Shown piece after piece: positions 31,401-42,242 of a DNA stretch of 64,000 nt. Position 1 is the stretch's first letter. Each line of letters starts with the position of its first letter. The stretch comes from Chamaea fasciata. Taxonomy: Eukaryota > Chordata > Aves > Passeriformes > Sylviidae. The notes below the pieces were generated by a model. The model saw only the letters and a list, made by a program, of their open reading frames with translations. It did not search any database and was not told where the DNA came from. Position numbers and translations under genes: made by a program. The stretch spans positions 26,663,712-26,727,711 of the forward strand of contig JARCOQ010000011.1 of NCBI GenBank assembly GCA_029207755.1, given 5' to 3'.

Positions 31401-33122
31401 CTGGGTGCCCTGGCTGTCTCTGCGGTGCCCTTGCCGTCCCCTGGGTGCACTTTGGGGTCGCCCTGGCTGTCCCCTATGTGTCCCTGGGGTGCCCTGGCTG
31501 TCCCCTAGGTGTCCATGGGAGTGCCCTGGCTCTCCCTGGGGTGCCCTGGCTGTCCCTTAGGTGTGCCTGGGGGTTCCCTGGCTGTCCCCTAGGTGTCCCT
31601 GGGAGTTCCATGGCTGTCCTCTAGGTGTCCCTGGGGGTGCCCTGACTGTCCCTGGGGTGCCCTGACTGTCCCCTAGGTGTCCCTGGGGGTTCCCTGGCTG
31701 TCCCTGGGGTGCCCTGACTGTCCCCTAGGCGTCCCTGGGGGTTCCCTGGCTGTCCCCTAGGTGTCCCTGGGGGTGCCCTGGCTGTCCCCTAGGTGTCCCT
31801 GAGGATGCCCTGGCTGTCCCCTAGGTGTTTCTGGGGGTTCCCTGGCTGTCCCGTGGCTGTCCCTGGGGGTGCTCTGGCTGTCCCTGGGGGTGCCCTGACT
31901 GTCCCCTAGGCGTCCCTGGGGGTGCCCTGGCTGTCCCCTAGGTGTCCCTGGGGTGCCCTGTCTGTCCCCTAGGTGTCCCTGGGGGTTCCCTGGCTGTCCC
32001 TGGGGTGCCCTGACTGTCCCCTAGGCGTCCCTGGGGGTGCCCTGGCTCTCCCTGGGGTGCCCTGGCTGTCCCTTAGGTGTCCCTGGGGTGCCCTGGGTGT
32101 CTCTTGGGGTGCCCTGACTGTCCCTAGGGTGCCCTGGCTGTCCCCTAGGTGTCCCTGGGGGTGCCTTGGCTGTCCTTTAGGTGTCCCTGGAGGTTCCCTG
32201 GCTGTCCCCTAGGTGTCCCTGGGGCGCCCTGTGTGTCCCTGGGGGTGCCCTGGCTGTCCCTGGGGTGCCCTGGCTGTCCCCTAGGTGTCCCTGGGGGTTC
32301 CCTGGCTGTCCCTGGGGTGCCGCCTGTCCCCTAAGCGTCCCTGGGGGTGCCCTGGCTGTCCCTTAGGTGTCCCTGGGGGTGCCCTGGCTGACCCTAGGTG
32401 TCCCTGGGAGTGCCCTGGCTGTCCCCTAGGTGTCCCTGGGGGTGCCCTGGCTGTCCCCTACGTGTCCCTGGGAGTGCCTTGGCTGTCCTTTAGGTGTCCC
32501 TGGAGGTTCCCTGGCTGTCCCCTAGGTGTCCCTGGGGGGCCCTGGGTGTCCCTGGGGGTGCCCTGACTGTCCCTGGGGTGCCCTGGCTGTCCCCGAAAGT
32601 GCCCTCCCTGTCCCCTAGGTGTCCCCAGGGGTGCCCTGGCTGTCCCCTATGTGTCCCTGAGGTGCCTTGGCTGTACCGAAGGTGTCCCTGGGAGTGCCTT
32701 GGCTGTCCTTTAGGTGTCCCTGGAGGTTCCCTGGCTGTCCCCTAGGTGTCCCTGGGGGGCCCTAGGTGTCCCTGGGGGTTCCCTGGCTGTCCTTGGGGTG
32801 CCCTGACTGTCCCCTAAGCGTCCCTGGGGGTGCCCTGGCTGTCCCTTAGGTGTCCCTGGGGGTTCCCTGGCTGTCCCCTAGGTGTCCCTGGGGGTGCCCT
32901 GGCTGTCCCTTAGGTGTCCCTGGGGGTTCCCTGGCTGTCCCCTAGGTGTCCCTGGGGGTGCCCTGGCTGTCCCCTAGGTGTCCCTGGGGGTGCCCTGGCT
33001 GTCCCTGGGGGGGCCCTGGCTGTCCCCAAAAGTGCCCTCGCTGTCCCCTAGGTGTACCCAGGGGTGCCCTGGTGTCCCCTAGGTGTCCCTGGGGGTGCCC
33101 TGGCTGTCCCCTAGGTGTCCCT
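31401..33122 (+). repeat. 32-bp G/C-rich minisatellite, block 1
   Basis: Tandem units approximate 'ccctggctgtccc' + 'ctaggtgtccctggggg' + 'tg' (32 bp), intermixed with shorter ~21-bp forms lacking the 'ctaggtg' part. Variants such as 'ccctgactg' and 'ccaaaagtgccctcg' occur in the same order in other blocks, so stretches were copied together. Open frames rich in Pro/Gly/Cys/Trp/Leu (MSLGVPWLSPRCP type) are read-through of the repeat and are not genes. Confidence 0.95.
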
Positions 33123-33709
33123 GCCTCGCCCGAATCCTCGACTCCGCCTCCGGCGCCATGGTGACACCCCTCCCAGTCTCGACCAGTGTGGCCACACCCC
33201 CTCCCCTGGGGCCATTAGACCCATCCCAGTATAGACCAGTTAGGCACCGTGTGCCCACCACGGACCCCCACACGCCTGCCAGTTCGTCCCAGTCCACTCC
33301 CCGTCCATCCCAGTTCTCTCTGATCACCCTCCCAGTGCTCCCAGTCCATCCCAGTCCCGCAGGTGTTGGTGCTTGTGGCTTGATCAGCTGCTGCCTGTCC
33401 GCAACGTGGAGCGGGTCAAACGAGGCCTCAGGGGGACGGGGGAGCGGATTTGGGGGGTCCTGGGGGTCCCGAGTTGTCCTGGAGGGGTTTGGGGGGTTTT
33501 GGGGGGTCTGGGGGGAGTCCTGGGGGCTGCTTTGGGTGTTTTTGGGGGATCTTCGGGAGGTTTGGGCGGCCCATTTGAGGCATCAAAGGAACCTGAGGAG
33601 GGTTTTGGGGGCTCCTGGAGGTCGGGGGGGGCCCTGGGGGTGGTTTGGGGGGCACTGGGGGGTTCCAGCCCGTGACCCCCCCCCGTTTTTGACCCCCCCC
33701 CCCCCCGAG

Positions 33710-33810
33710 CTGTTTCGGTCTCATCGACGCCCTCCTGAAGCCCAAGGGGGGGTGGGCGCTGGGCCCCCCCCGCTGCCCCCTCCCCCTGCCACCCCCGCGA
33801 CGCCCTGCAG
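33710..33810 (+). pseudogene. Exon-like segment in module copy 1
   Basis: A C-tract acceptor ('cccgag') and donor 'ctgcag|gtgagg' bound 101 nt. One frame reads FGLIDALLKPKGGWALGPP and looks protein-like. The equivalent in module 2 (36,813-36,912) is 100 nt, one C short, which shifts the frame. Module 3 (39,417-39,517) is 101 nt. The frames of the flanking G-rich and C-rich 'introns' are uninformative. It may be an exon from a real microchromosomal gene captured and tandemly copied. Confidence 0.35.
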
Positions 33811-34145
33811 GTGAGGGACCCCCAAAAACCCCTCCCCAGACCCCAGATTCACCCCTGGGACCCCAAAAAACCCCCAAAACCTCTCCCCAGACCCCAAATT
33901 CACCCCTGAGGCGCCATAAAACCCCTAAACCCCTCCCCATGAACCCCAAATCCACCCCTGGGACCCCCCAAAACCTCCCCAGGACCCCAGATCCACCCCG
34001 GGACCCTCGAATCCATCCCTTGGACCCCCAAAAACCCCAAAATCCATCCCTGGGACCCCCCAAAACCTCCCTCCAAACCCCAAATTCACCCCTCGGACCT
34101 CCAGAATCCCTCCACAGGCCCCCTCAGGGATCGTTCCCCACGAAA

Positions 34146-34180
34146 AAGGGCGGGAAACGTGAGGGGAGAAAAAGGGCGGG
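34146..34180 (+). repeat. 26-bp E2F-like repeat, one full unit (module 1)
   Basis: The unit 'gggcgggaaa-cgtgagggga-gaaaaa' contains GGGCGGGAAA, an E2F-type site on the opposite strand (TTTCCCGCCC). There is one full unit plus a partial here, against three and two full units in modules 2 and 3. Confidence 0.7.
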
Positions 34181-34404
34181 ATCAAGTGGGAGGGATCAAT
34201 GGAATTTTGGGGGGCGTCAGCGACGGTGAGGGAAGATCAATGGAATACTGGGGGGGCATCAATGACATTGGGGGGGGTCAGTGACACTCGGGTGGGGATC
34301 AGTGATGCTGTGGGGGGGTCGATATCAGCTCGGGGGGCGGCCATGGGTTTTTGGGGGGCCGCAACGCAGGCGGCCGTGCTGGGTTTGGAGCGGGGGGGCC
34401 CCTT

Positions 34405-36226
34405 CAACCCCTGGGGGTGCCCTGGCTGTCCCCTAAGTGTCCCTGGGGGTCCCCTGGCTGTTCCTGGGGGGGCCCTGGCTGTCCCGTATGTGTCCCTGGG
34501 GGGGCCCCAGCTGTCCCCTGGCTGTCCCTGGGGGTGTCCTGGCTGTCCCCGAAAGTGCCCTCCCTGTCCCCTAGGTGTCCCCAGGGGTGCCCTGGCTGTC
34601 CCCTAGGTGTCCCTGGGGGTTCCCTGGCTGTCCCTGGGGTGCCCTGGCTGTCCCCTAGCTGTCCCTTGGGGTGCCCCGGCTGTCCCTTGGGGTGCCCTTG
34701 CCGTCCCCTAGGTGCACCTTGGGGTCCCCGGGCTGTCCCCTAGGTGTCCCTGGGGGTGCCCTGGCTGTCCCCTATGTGTCCCTGGGAGTGCCTTGGCTGT
34801 CCTTTAGGTGTCCCTGGAGGTTCCCTGGCTGTCCCCTAGGTGTCCCTGGGGTGCCCTTGCTGTCCCCTAGGTCTTCGGGGTAGTGCCCTGGCTGTCCCTG
34901 GGGATGCCCTGGCTGTCCCCTAGGTGTCCCTGTGGGGACCCTGGCTCTCCCTGGGGTGCCCTGGCTGTCCCTTAGGTGTCCCTGGGGGTTCCCTGGCTGT
35001 CCCCTAGGTGTCCCTGGGGGTTCCCTGTCTGTCCCTGGGGGTGCCCTGGCTGTCCCCTAGGTGTCCCTGGGGGTGCCCTGGCTGTCCCTGGGGGGGCCCT
35101 GGCTGTCCCCAAAAGTGCCCTCGCTGTCCCCTAGGTGTCCCTGGGGGTGCCCTGGCTCTCCCTTAGGTGTCCCTGAGGATGCCCTAGCTGTCCCCTAGGT
35201 GTCCCTGGGGTTCCCGGGCTGTCTCTGGGGTGCCCTGGCTCTCCCTTAGGTGTCCCTGAGGATGCCCTGGCTGTCCCTTAGGTGTCCCTGTGGGGGCCCT
35301 GGCTCTCCCTGGGGTCCCCTGGCTGTCCCTTAGGTGTCCCTGGAGGTTCCCTGGCTGTCCCCTAGGTGTCCTTGGGGGTTCCCTGGCTGTCCTTGGGGTG
35401 CCCTGACTGTCCCCTAAGCGTCCCTGGGGGTGCCCTGGCTGTCCCTTAGGTGTCCCTGGGGGTTCCCTGGCTGTCCCCTAGGTGTCCCTGGGGGTGCCCT
35501 GGCTGTCCCCTAGGTGTCCCTGGGGGTGCCCTGGCTGTCCCTGGGGGGGCCCTGGCTGTCCCCAAAAGTGCCCTCGCTGTCCCATAGGTGTACCCAGGGG
35601 TACCCTCGCTGTCCCCTAGGTGTACCCAGGGGTGCCCTGGTGTCCCCTAGGTGTACCCAGGGGTGCCCTGGTGTCCCCTAGGTGTCCCTGGGAGTGCCCT
35701 GGCTGTCCCCTAGGTGTCCCTGGGGGTGCCCTGGCTGTCCCTGGGGTGGCCCTGGCTGTCCCCAAAAGTGCCCTCGCTGTCCCCTAGGTGTACCCAGGGG
35801 TACCCTCGCTGTCCCCTAGGTGTACCCAGGGGTACCCTTGCTGTCCCCTAGGTGTCCCTGGGGGGCCCTAGGTGTCCCTGGGGGTTCCCTGGCTGTCCTT
35901 GGGGTGCCCTGACTGTCCCCTAAGCGTCCCTGGGGGTGCCCTGGCTGTCCCTTAGGTGTCCCTGGGGGTTCCCTGGCTGTCCCCTAGGTGTCCCTGGGGG
36001 TGCCCTGGCTGTCCCTTAGGTGTCCCTGGGGGTTCCCTGGCTGTCCCCTAGGTGTCCCTGGGGGTGCCCTGGCTGTCCCCTAGGTGTCCCTGGGGGTGCC
36101 CTGGCTGTCCCTGGGGGGGCCCTGGCTGTCCCCAAAAGTGCCCTCGCTGTCCCCTAGGTGTACCCAGGGGTGCCCTGGTGTCCCCTAGGTGTCCCTGGGG
36201 GTGCCCTGGCTGTCCCCTAGGTGTCC
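34405..36226 (+). repeat. 32-bp minisatellite, block 2
   Basis: Same unit family as block 1. The right half (about 35,850-36,226) is almost the same as the right end of block 1 (about 32,750-33,122), showing that block end and following module were duplicated as one piece of about 3.1 kb. Confidence 0.95.
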
Positions 36227-37560
36227 CTTCCTCGCCCGAATCCTCGACTCCGCCTCCGGCGCCATGGTGACACCCCTCCCAGTCTGGACCAGTGTGGCCA
36301 CACCCCCTCCCCTGGGGCCATTAGACCCATCCCAGTATAGACCAGTTAGGCACCGTGTGCCCACCACGGACCCCCACACGCCTGCCAGTTCGTCCCAGTC
36401 CACTCCCCGTCCATCCCAGTTCTCTCTGATCACCCTCCCAGTGCTCCCAGTCCATCCCAGTCCCGCAGGTGTTGGTGCTTGTGGCTTGATCAGCTGGTGC
36501 CTGTCCGCAACGTGGAGCGGGTCAAACGAGGCCTCAGGGGGACGGGGGAGCGGATTTGGGGGGTCCTGGGGGTCCCGAGTTGTCCTGGAGGGGTTTGGGG
36601 GGTTGTGGGGGGTCTGGGGGGAGTCCTGGGGGCTGCTTTGGGTGTTTTTGGGGGATCTTCGGGAGGTTTGGGCGGCCCATTTGAGGCATCAAAGGAACCT
36701 GAGGAGGGTTTTGGGGGCTCCTGGAGGTCGGGGGGGGCCCTGGGGGTGGTTTGGGGGGCACTGGGGGGTTCCAGCCCGTGACCCCCCCCCGTTTTTGACC
36801 CCCCCCCCCGAGCTGTTTCGGTCTCATCGACGCCCTCCTGAAGCCCAAGGGGGGGTGGGCGCTGGGCCCCCCCCGCTGCCCCCTCCCCTGCCACCCCCGC
36901 GACGCCCTGCAGGTGAGGGACCCCCAAAAACCCCTCCCCAGACCCTAGATTCACCCCTGGGACCCCAAAAAACCCCCCAAACCTCTCCCCGGACCCCAAA
37001 TTCACCCCTGAGGCGCCATAAAACCCCTAAACCCCTCCCCATGAACCCCAAATCCACCCCTGGGACCCCCCAAAACCTCCCCAGGACCCCAGATCCACCC
37101 CGGGACCCTCGAATCCATCCCTTGGACCCCCAAAAACCCCAAAATCCATCCCTGGGACCCCCCAAAACCTCCCTCCAAACCCCAAATTCACCCCTCGGAC
37201 CTCCAGAATCCCTCCACAGGCCCCCTCAGGGGTCGTTCCCCACGAAAAAGGGCGGGAAACGTGAGGGGAGAAAAAGGGCGGGAAACGTGAGGGGAGAAAA
37301 AGGGCGGGAAACGTGAGGGGAGAAAAAGGGCGGGATCAAGTGGGAGGGATCAATGGAATTTTGGGGGGCGTCAGCGACGGTGAGGGAAGATCAATGGAAT
37401 ACTGGGGGGGCATCAATGACATTGGGGGGGGTCAGTGACACTCGGGTGGGGATCAATGATGCTGTGGGGGGGTCGATATCAGCTCGGGGGGCGGCCATGG
37501 GTTTTTGGGGGGCCGCAACGCAGGCGGCCGTGCTGGGTTTGGAGCGGGGGGGCCCCTTCA
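36227..37560 (+). repeat. GC-rich module, copy 2 of 3
   Basis: Nearly identical to module 1, apart from homopolymer-length changes, a few substitutions and two extra 26-bp E2F-like units. The exon-like segment is 36,813-36,912. A 375-codon open frame crosses the whole module, but it is an accident of composition: the corresponding frames in the other modules are shorter or shifted. Confidence 0.85.
37247..37336 (+). repeat. 26-bp E2F-like repeat, three full units (module 2)
   Basis: Three consecutive 'gggcgggaaacgtgagg'-type units, the longest version of this small VNTR in the window. Confidence 0.75.
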
Positions 37561-38832
37561 ACCCCTGGGGGTGCCCTGGCTGTCCCCTAGGTGTCCCTTG
37601 GGGGCCCTGGCTGTCCCCTAAGTGTCCCTGGGGGTCCCCTGGCTGTTTCTGGGGTGCCCTGGCTGTCCTCTAGGTGTCCCTAGGGGTGCCTTGTCTGTCC
37701 TTGGGGGTGCCCTAGGTCTCCCCTAGGTGACCCTGGGCGTGCCCTGGCTGTGCCTGGGGGTCCCTGGGGGTCCCCTGGCTGTTCCTGGGGGGGCCCTGGC
37801 TGTCCCGTATGTGTCCCTGGGGGGGCCCCAGCTGTCCCCGAAAGTGCCCTCCCTGTCCCCTAGGTGTCCCCAGGGGTGCCCTGGCTGTCCCCTAGGTGTC
37901 CCTGGGGGTTCCCTGGCTGTCCCTGGGGTGCCCTGGCTGTCCCCTAGCTGTCCCTTGGGGTGCCCCGGCTGTCCCTTGGGGTGCCCTTGCCGTCCCCTAG
38001 GTGCACCTTGGGGTCCCCGGGCTGTCCCCTAGGTGTCCCTGGGGGTGCCCTGGCTGTCCCCTATGTGTCCCTGGGAGTGCCTTGGCTGTCCTTTAGGTGT
38101 CCCTGGAGGTTCCCTGGCTGTCCCCTAGGTGTCCCTGGGGGGCCCTGGCTGACCCTGGGGTCGCCCTGGCTGTCCCGTGGCTGTCCCTGGGGTGCCCTTG
38201 CTGTCCCCTAGGTGTTCGTGGTAGTGCCCTGGCTATCCCTGGGGATGCCCTGGCTGTCCCCTAGGTGTCCCTGTGGGGGCCCTGGCTCTCCCTGGGGTGC
38301 CCTGGCTGTCCCTTAGGTGTCCCTGGGGGTTCCCTGGCTGTCCCCTAGGTGTCCCTGGGGGTACCCTGGCTGTCCCCTAGGTGTCCCTGGGGGTGCCCTG
38401 GCTGTCCCCTACGTGTCCCTGGGAGTGCCTTGGCTGTCCTTTAGGTGTCCCTGGAGGTTCCCTGGCTGTCCCCTAGGTGTCCCTGGGGGTTCCCTGGCTG
38501 TCCCTGGGGTGCCCTGACTGTCCCCTAAGCGTCCCTGGGGGTGCCCTGGCTGTCCCTTAGGTGTCCCTGGGGGTTCCCTGGCTGTCCCCTAGGTGTCCCT
38601 GGGGGTGCCCTGGCTGTCCCCTAGGTGTCCCTGGGGGTGCCCTGGCTGTCCCCTAGGTGTCCCTGGGGGTGCCCTGGCTGTCCCTGGGGGGGCCCTGGCT
38701 GTCCCCAAAAGTGCCCTCGCTGTCCCCTAGGTGTACCCAGGGGTACCCTCGCTGTCCCCTAGGTGTACCCAGGGGTGCCCTGGTGTCCCCTAGGTGTCCC
38801 TGGGAGTGCCCTGGCTGTCCCCTAGGTGTCCC
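37561..38832 (+). repeat. 32-bp minisatellite, block 3
   Basis: Shortest block, about 1.27 kb, of the same family. Its left edge shares unit order with block 2 and its right edge with blocks 1 and 2, indicating internal loss or gain of units. Confidence 0.95.
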
Positions 38833-40069
38833 TGCCTCGCCCGAATCCTCGACTCCGCCTCCGGCGCCACGGTGACACCCCTCCCAGTCTGGACCAGTGT
38901 GGCCACACTCCCTCCCCTGGGGCCATTAGACCCATCCCAGTATAGACCAGTTAGGCACCGTGTGCCCACCACGGACCCCCACACACCTGCCAGTTCATCC
39001 CAGTCCACTCCCCGTCCATCCCAGTTCTCTCTGATCACCCTCCCAGTGCTCCCAGTCCATCCCAGTCCCGCAGGTGTTGGTGCTTGTGGCTTGATCAGCT
39101 GGTGCCTGTCCGCAACGTGGAGCGGGTCAAACGAGGCCTCAGGGGGACGGGGGAGCGGATTTGGGGGGTCCTGGGGGTCCCGAGTTGTCCTGGAGGGGTT
39201 TGGGGGGTTGTGGGGGGTCTGGGGGGAGTCCTGGGGGCTGCTTTGGGTGTTTTTGGGGGATCTTCGGGAGGTTTGGGCGGCCCATTTGAGGCATCAAAGG
39301 AACCTGAGGAGGGTTTTGGGGGCTCCTGGAGGTCGGGGAGGGCCCTGGGGGTGGTTTGGGGGGCACTGGGGGGTTCCAGCCCGTGACCCCCCCCGTTTTT
39401 GACCCCCCCGCCCGAGCTGTTTCGGTCTCATCGACGCCCTCCTGAAGCCCAAGGGGGGGTGGGCGCTGGGCCCCCCCCGCTGCCCCCTCCCCCTGCCACC
39501 CCCGCGACGCCCTGCAGGTGAGGGACCCCCAAAAACCCCTCCCCAGACCCCAAATTCACCCCTGGGACCCCGAAAAACCCCCAAAACCTCTCCCCGGACC
39601 CTAAATTCACCCCTGAGGCGCCATAAAACCCCCAAACCCCTCCCCATGAACCCCAAATCCACCCCTGGGACCCCCCAAAACCTCCCCAGGACCCCAGATC
39701 TACCCCGGGACCCTCGAATCCATCCCTTGGACCCCCAAAAACCCCAAAATCCATCCCTGGGACCCCCCAAAACCTCCCTCCAAACCCCAAATTCACCCCT
39801 CGGACCTCCAGAATCCCTCCACAGGCCCCCTCAGGGATCGTTCCCCACGAAAAAGGGCGGGAAACGTGAGGGGAGAAAAAGGGCGGGAAACGTGAGGGGA
39901 GAAAAAGGGCGGGATCAAGTGGGGGGGATCACTGGAATTTTGGGGGGGTCAGCGACGCTGAGGGAAGATCAGTGGAATATTGGGGGGGCATCAATGACAT
40001 TGGGGGGGGTCAGTGACACTCGGGTGGGGATCAATGATGCTGTGGGGGGGCCGATATCAGAGGTTATCA
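38833..40069 (+). repeat. GC-rich module, copy 3 of 3
   Basis: Homologous to modules 1 and 2, with the exon-like segment at 39,417-39,517 and two full E2F-like units at 39,849-39,916. It is cut off near 40,069 within the 'ggggggtcgatatcag' region, where CpG island B begins. This junction is one boundary of the large duplication. Confidence 0.85.
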
Positions 40070-40880
40070 GAGGAAATCGCCGCCGCCGTCCTCCCGTGCC
40101 CAGAGCCCCGCCAGGACCCCAGCGCAGCTCCGGCTGCAGGCGGAGCAGGAGCGGCTCCTGCCGCCCGCAGCGATCCCGGTCCCGATCCCGATCGCAACGC
40201 CCCCCTGGTCCTCCGGCCCCGAGACCCACAGCCCGCCCGCCGAGGGGGGCCGCACCGCTCGGGAGCCGCAGCCGACACTGACAGGACCCGAACCAGAACG
40301 GCCGGTCCCATTTCCGGCCCCGCCTGGCTCCGCGCAGGGCCGCGAGCAACCTCGGCTCGGCTCAGCTGTGAGGGGCGGGGCGGGGCCGCGGGCGATGGTC
40401 CCGCCCCCATCCCGGGCAGCGCGGGGCGCCGGGGCGGGCTCGGGGCGGAGCCGGGGCGGGCTCGGGGCGGAGCCGGGGCGGGCTCGGGGCGGAGCCGGGG
40501 CTCTGTGAGGCGGGGCCCGGAGGCAGCCGGGGCCGGGCAGTACCGGGGGCGCGGCTTCAGGGGCGCGGGGCGGGTCCCAAGTGCACGGCGCCGGGACCCC
40601 ACCGGGGCGTTCCTCACCGAGCCCATAGAGCAGCAGCTACTTCCGCCACCCTTTTGAATCCCCGCGATTGGCGGGCTCGCTGAGGCATCGGCAGTGCTGA
40701 TTGGACAGCGGGCCCCGGGAACCGCCCCCGCCCCCCGGCCCGCGCTGAGGGCCCGGGGCCTCCGCCCTCAGACCGGCTCCGGCTCCAACCCGGCCCGGGC
40801 TCTGCTCCGGTCCCCCCGGCCCGCCCTGAGGGCCCGGGGGCTCTGCCCCGAGACCGGCCTCGCCCCTCCCCGCCTCGCCC
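40070..40880. promoter_or_regulatory. CpG island B, duplicate of island A
   Basis: It begins with the same 'gaggaaatcgccgccgccg' as 14,788 and follows island A through the GC-box repeat (shorter here, about 40,430-40,502), the ETS-like site (here 'cttccgcc', weakened) and the paired ATTGG boxes at 40,667 and 40,700. It then continues into CpG-rich sequence absent from copy A. It lies upstream of array B as island A does of array A. Function as a promoter is inferred. Confidence 0.65.
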
Positions 40881-41250
40881 TGTAGTAGATTTCTGTTTGG
40901 TTTGTGGGAAGAAACAGGTGTGAGAAGTGAGAGTTGTGCTGGAGGGGTGCTGCTGGGATGAAAGGATGGAGTAAATCTGCTCCGAGGATGTGCGATGAAG
41001 AATTCAGGGTCAGAGGTGGGCAGTATTTATAAACTGTCTCCATATTTCCCTGTATCTCTGGGTGTTTGGATTTAGCCTGGGATTGTCAGCTAAGTTATAA
41101 ACAAGCCAACCCGGCTACTGAACTCCCAATGAACGTTTGGAACCCTTGCACAGAAAGACAAGGTAGTGATGATTCCAAAGGAGAAAATGTAAATGAAGGG
41201 TAACGATTGCTGGGAAATTTCCTTAGGAATTGTGAACCTCACACAAACGG
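40725..41250. other. About 0.5 kb present in copy B, absent from copy A
   Basis: After 'ccccgggaacc' copy A jumps to 'ttatgggtctcgggc', whereas copy B has about 530 bp, first CpG-rich and then AT-rich, before the sequences rejoin at 'aggaggtggaatcccag'. It is either an insertion in B or a deletion in A. I see no gene in it. Confidence 0.6.
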
Positions 41251-41400
41251 AATTTAGGAGGTGGAATCCCAGTTTCAGCCTTGGGCACGTGCAGGAGCAG
41301 AGGGGTCCTTATTCACAGCAAGGAAAGCCCGGTGCCCCAGCGTGTCAGTGCACACAGTGCAATGTCCAGGAAATGAGCAGCAGGGACTGGCAGCAGCTGC

Positions 41401-41520
41401 AGGTGAGAGCTGTCACAGGATGATTGAGGGGACAGAGCAGCCCCAGGTGAGAGCTGTCACACTGATGAGGGGACAGAGCAGCCCCAGGTGAGAGCTGTCA
41501 CACTGATGAGGGGACAGGTG
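41401..41520 (+). repeat. 41-44-bp VNTR, three units
   Basis: The unit starting 'aggtgagagctgtcaca' recurs at 41,401, 41,445 and 41,486. Copy A has one corresponding unit near 15,683. Each unit begins with a donor-like 'ag|gtgaga', so the number of possible splice donors after the promoter differs between copies. Confidence 0.7.
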
Positions 41521-42242
41521 GAAGCTGTAAAGGATAACGAGGGGGCGGGTCCTGCCAGCACTGCTTTAAGAGGGGAGCCCGAGCTGAGTTTGGCACGGAG
41601 CTGCGGGAGGAGAGGGGTTTATGCTGGGCTCCCAGGTGAGGCTCATGGAAGGATGGTGAGTTCATCTCACAGGGGCTGGGGGAGGCCTTGGGCGTGGAAC
41701 ATTACTTCAGGAGGTGCTGAGGGACAAACCTTTGTGCCGAGCAGCAGCAGCAGCACAAAAGGTTGAAATAAGTTTTGGTTTGGCATGTAGTGATGGGATT
41801 GGCGTCTATGGTGTGCTAGTGTTGTCTAAAGGTTTAAACTTTAACGTTTATTTTTAAAGTTTTAAGTTAATGAATTAATATGGGTTGCAAGACATGGGCT
41901 TTTTCCTTTTTATTTGGCTAGGGGGAAGTCTTTAACTTTGGGGGGGCTCTGAGTATATGTTCTGGAGTATTATTAAGGGGTTTGGACATGGTGTTGTTTT
42001 TATTATATTCAGTAGTTTGACTAGGGGTGATAAGAGTTGGCTTTTTTTGCTGGAATTTTTTTGGGGTTGTCTGTTTGAAAATTTATGTATTTATGCAGTT
42101 AAGTGTGCTGGTGTTTCTGATGTAACTCTTCAGCATATGTTATTGTTTGTGTGTTTTAGGTGGTCTACTTGTCTTACACCCTGACCGATTGGCCAACAGA
42201 TCTGCTGAGATCATACATCGATGTTTGTTTTATTTCTTGTAG
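41521..42242 (+). other. Spacer between CpG island B and array B
   Basis: Corresponds to copy A's 15.7-16.45 kb spacer. It contains a short CAG-type run near 41,742, then T-rich sequence, then the first array acceptor at 42,241-42,242. No gene seen. Confidence 0.5.

Larger units (their letters stand above)
33123..34404 (+). repeat. GC-rich module, copy 1 of 3
   Basis: Single-copy-looking DNA between minisatellite blocks, repeated at 36,227 and 38,833. In order it holds a 'cccagt/catcccagt' short-repeat region, an exon-like region near 33,390, a strongly G-rich stretch, an exon-like segment at 33,710-33,810, a C-rich 'gggaccccaaaa' minisatellite, a 26-bp E2F-like repeat, and a 'gggggtcaatga' repeat. 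Frames up to 243 codons are composition artefacts. Confidence 0.85.

Noticed and set aside
31973..32745. Pro/Gly/Cys/Trp-rich frames in the 32-bp minisatellite
   Set aside because: They arise because repeat units lack stops in some frames. Unit-length changes shift the frame within each block.
31401..33122. CRISPR-like array
   Set aside because: There is no alternation of constant repeats with unique spacers. Units are directly contiguous variants of one sequence in an animal genome.
36189..37316. 375-codon plus-strand open frame across module 2
   Set aside because: It runs through minisatellite, G-rich, C-rich and VNTR sequence with Pro/Gly/Trp/Arg bias. The corresponding frames in modules 1 and 3 are shorter or shifted, so it is absence of stops in GC-rich DNA.
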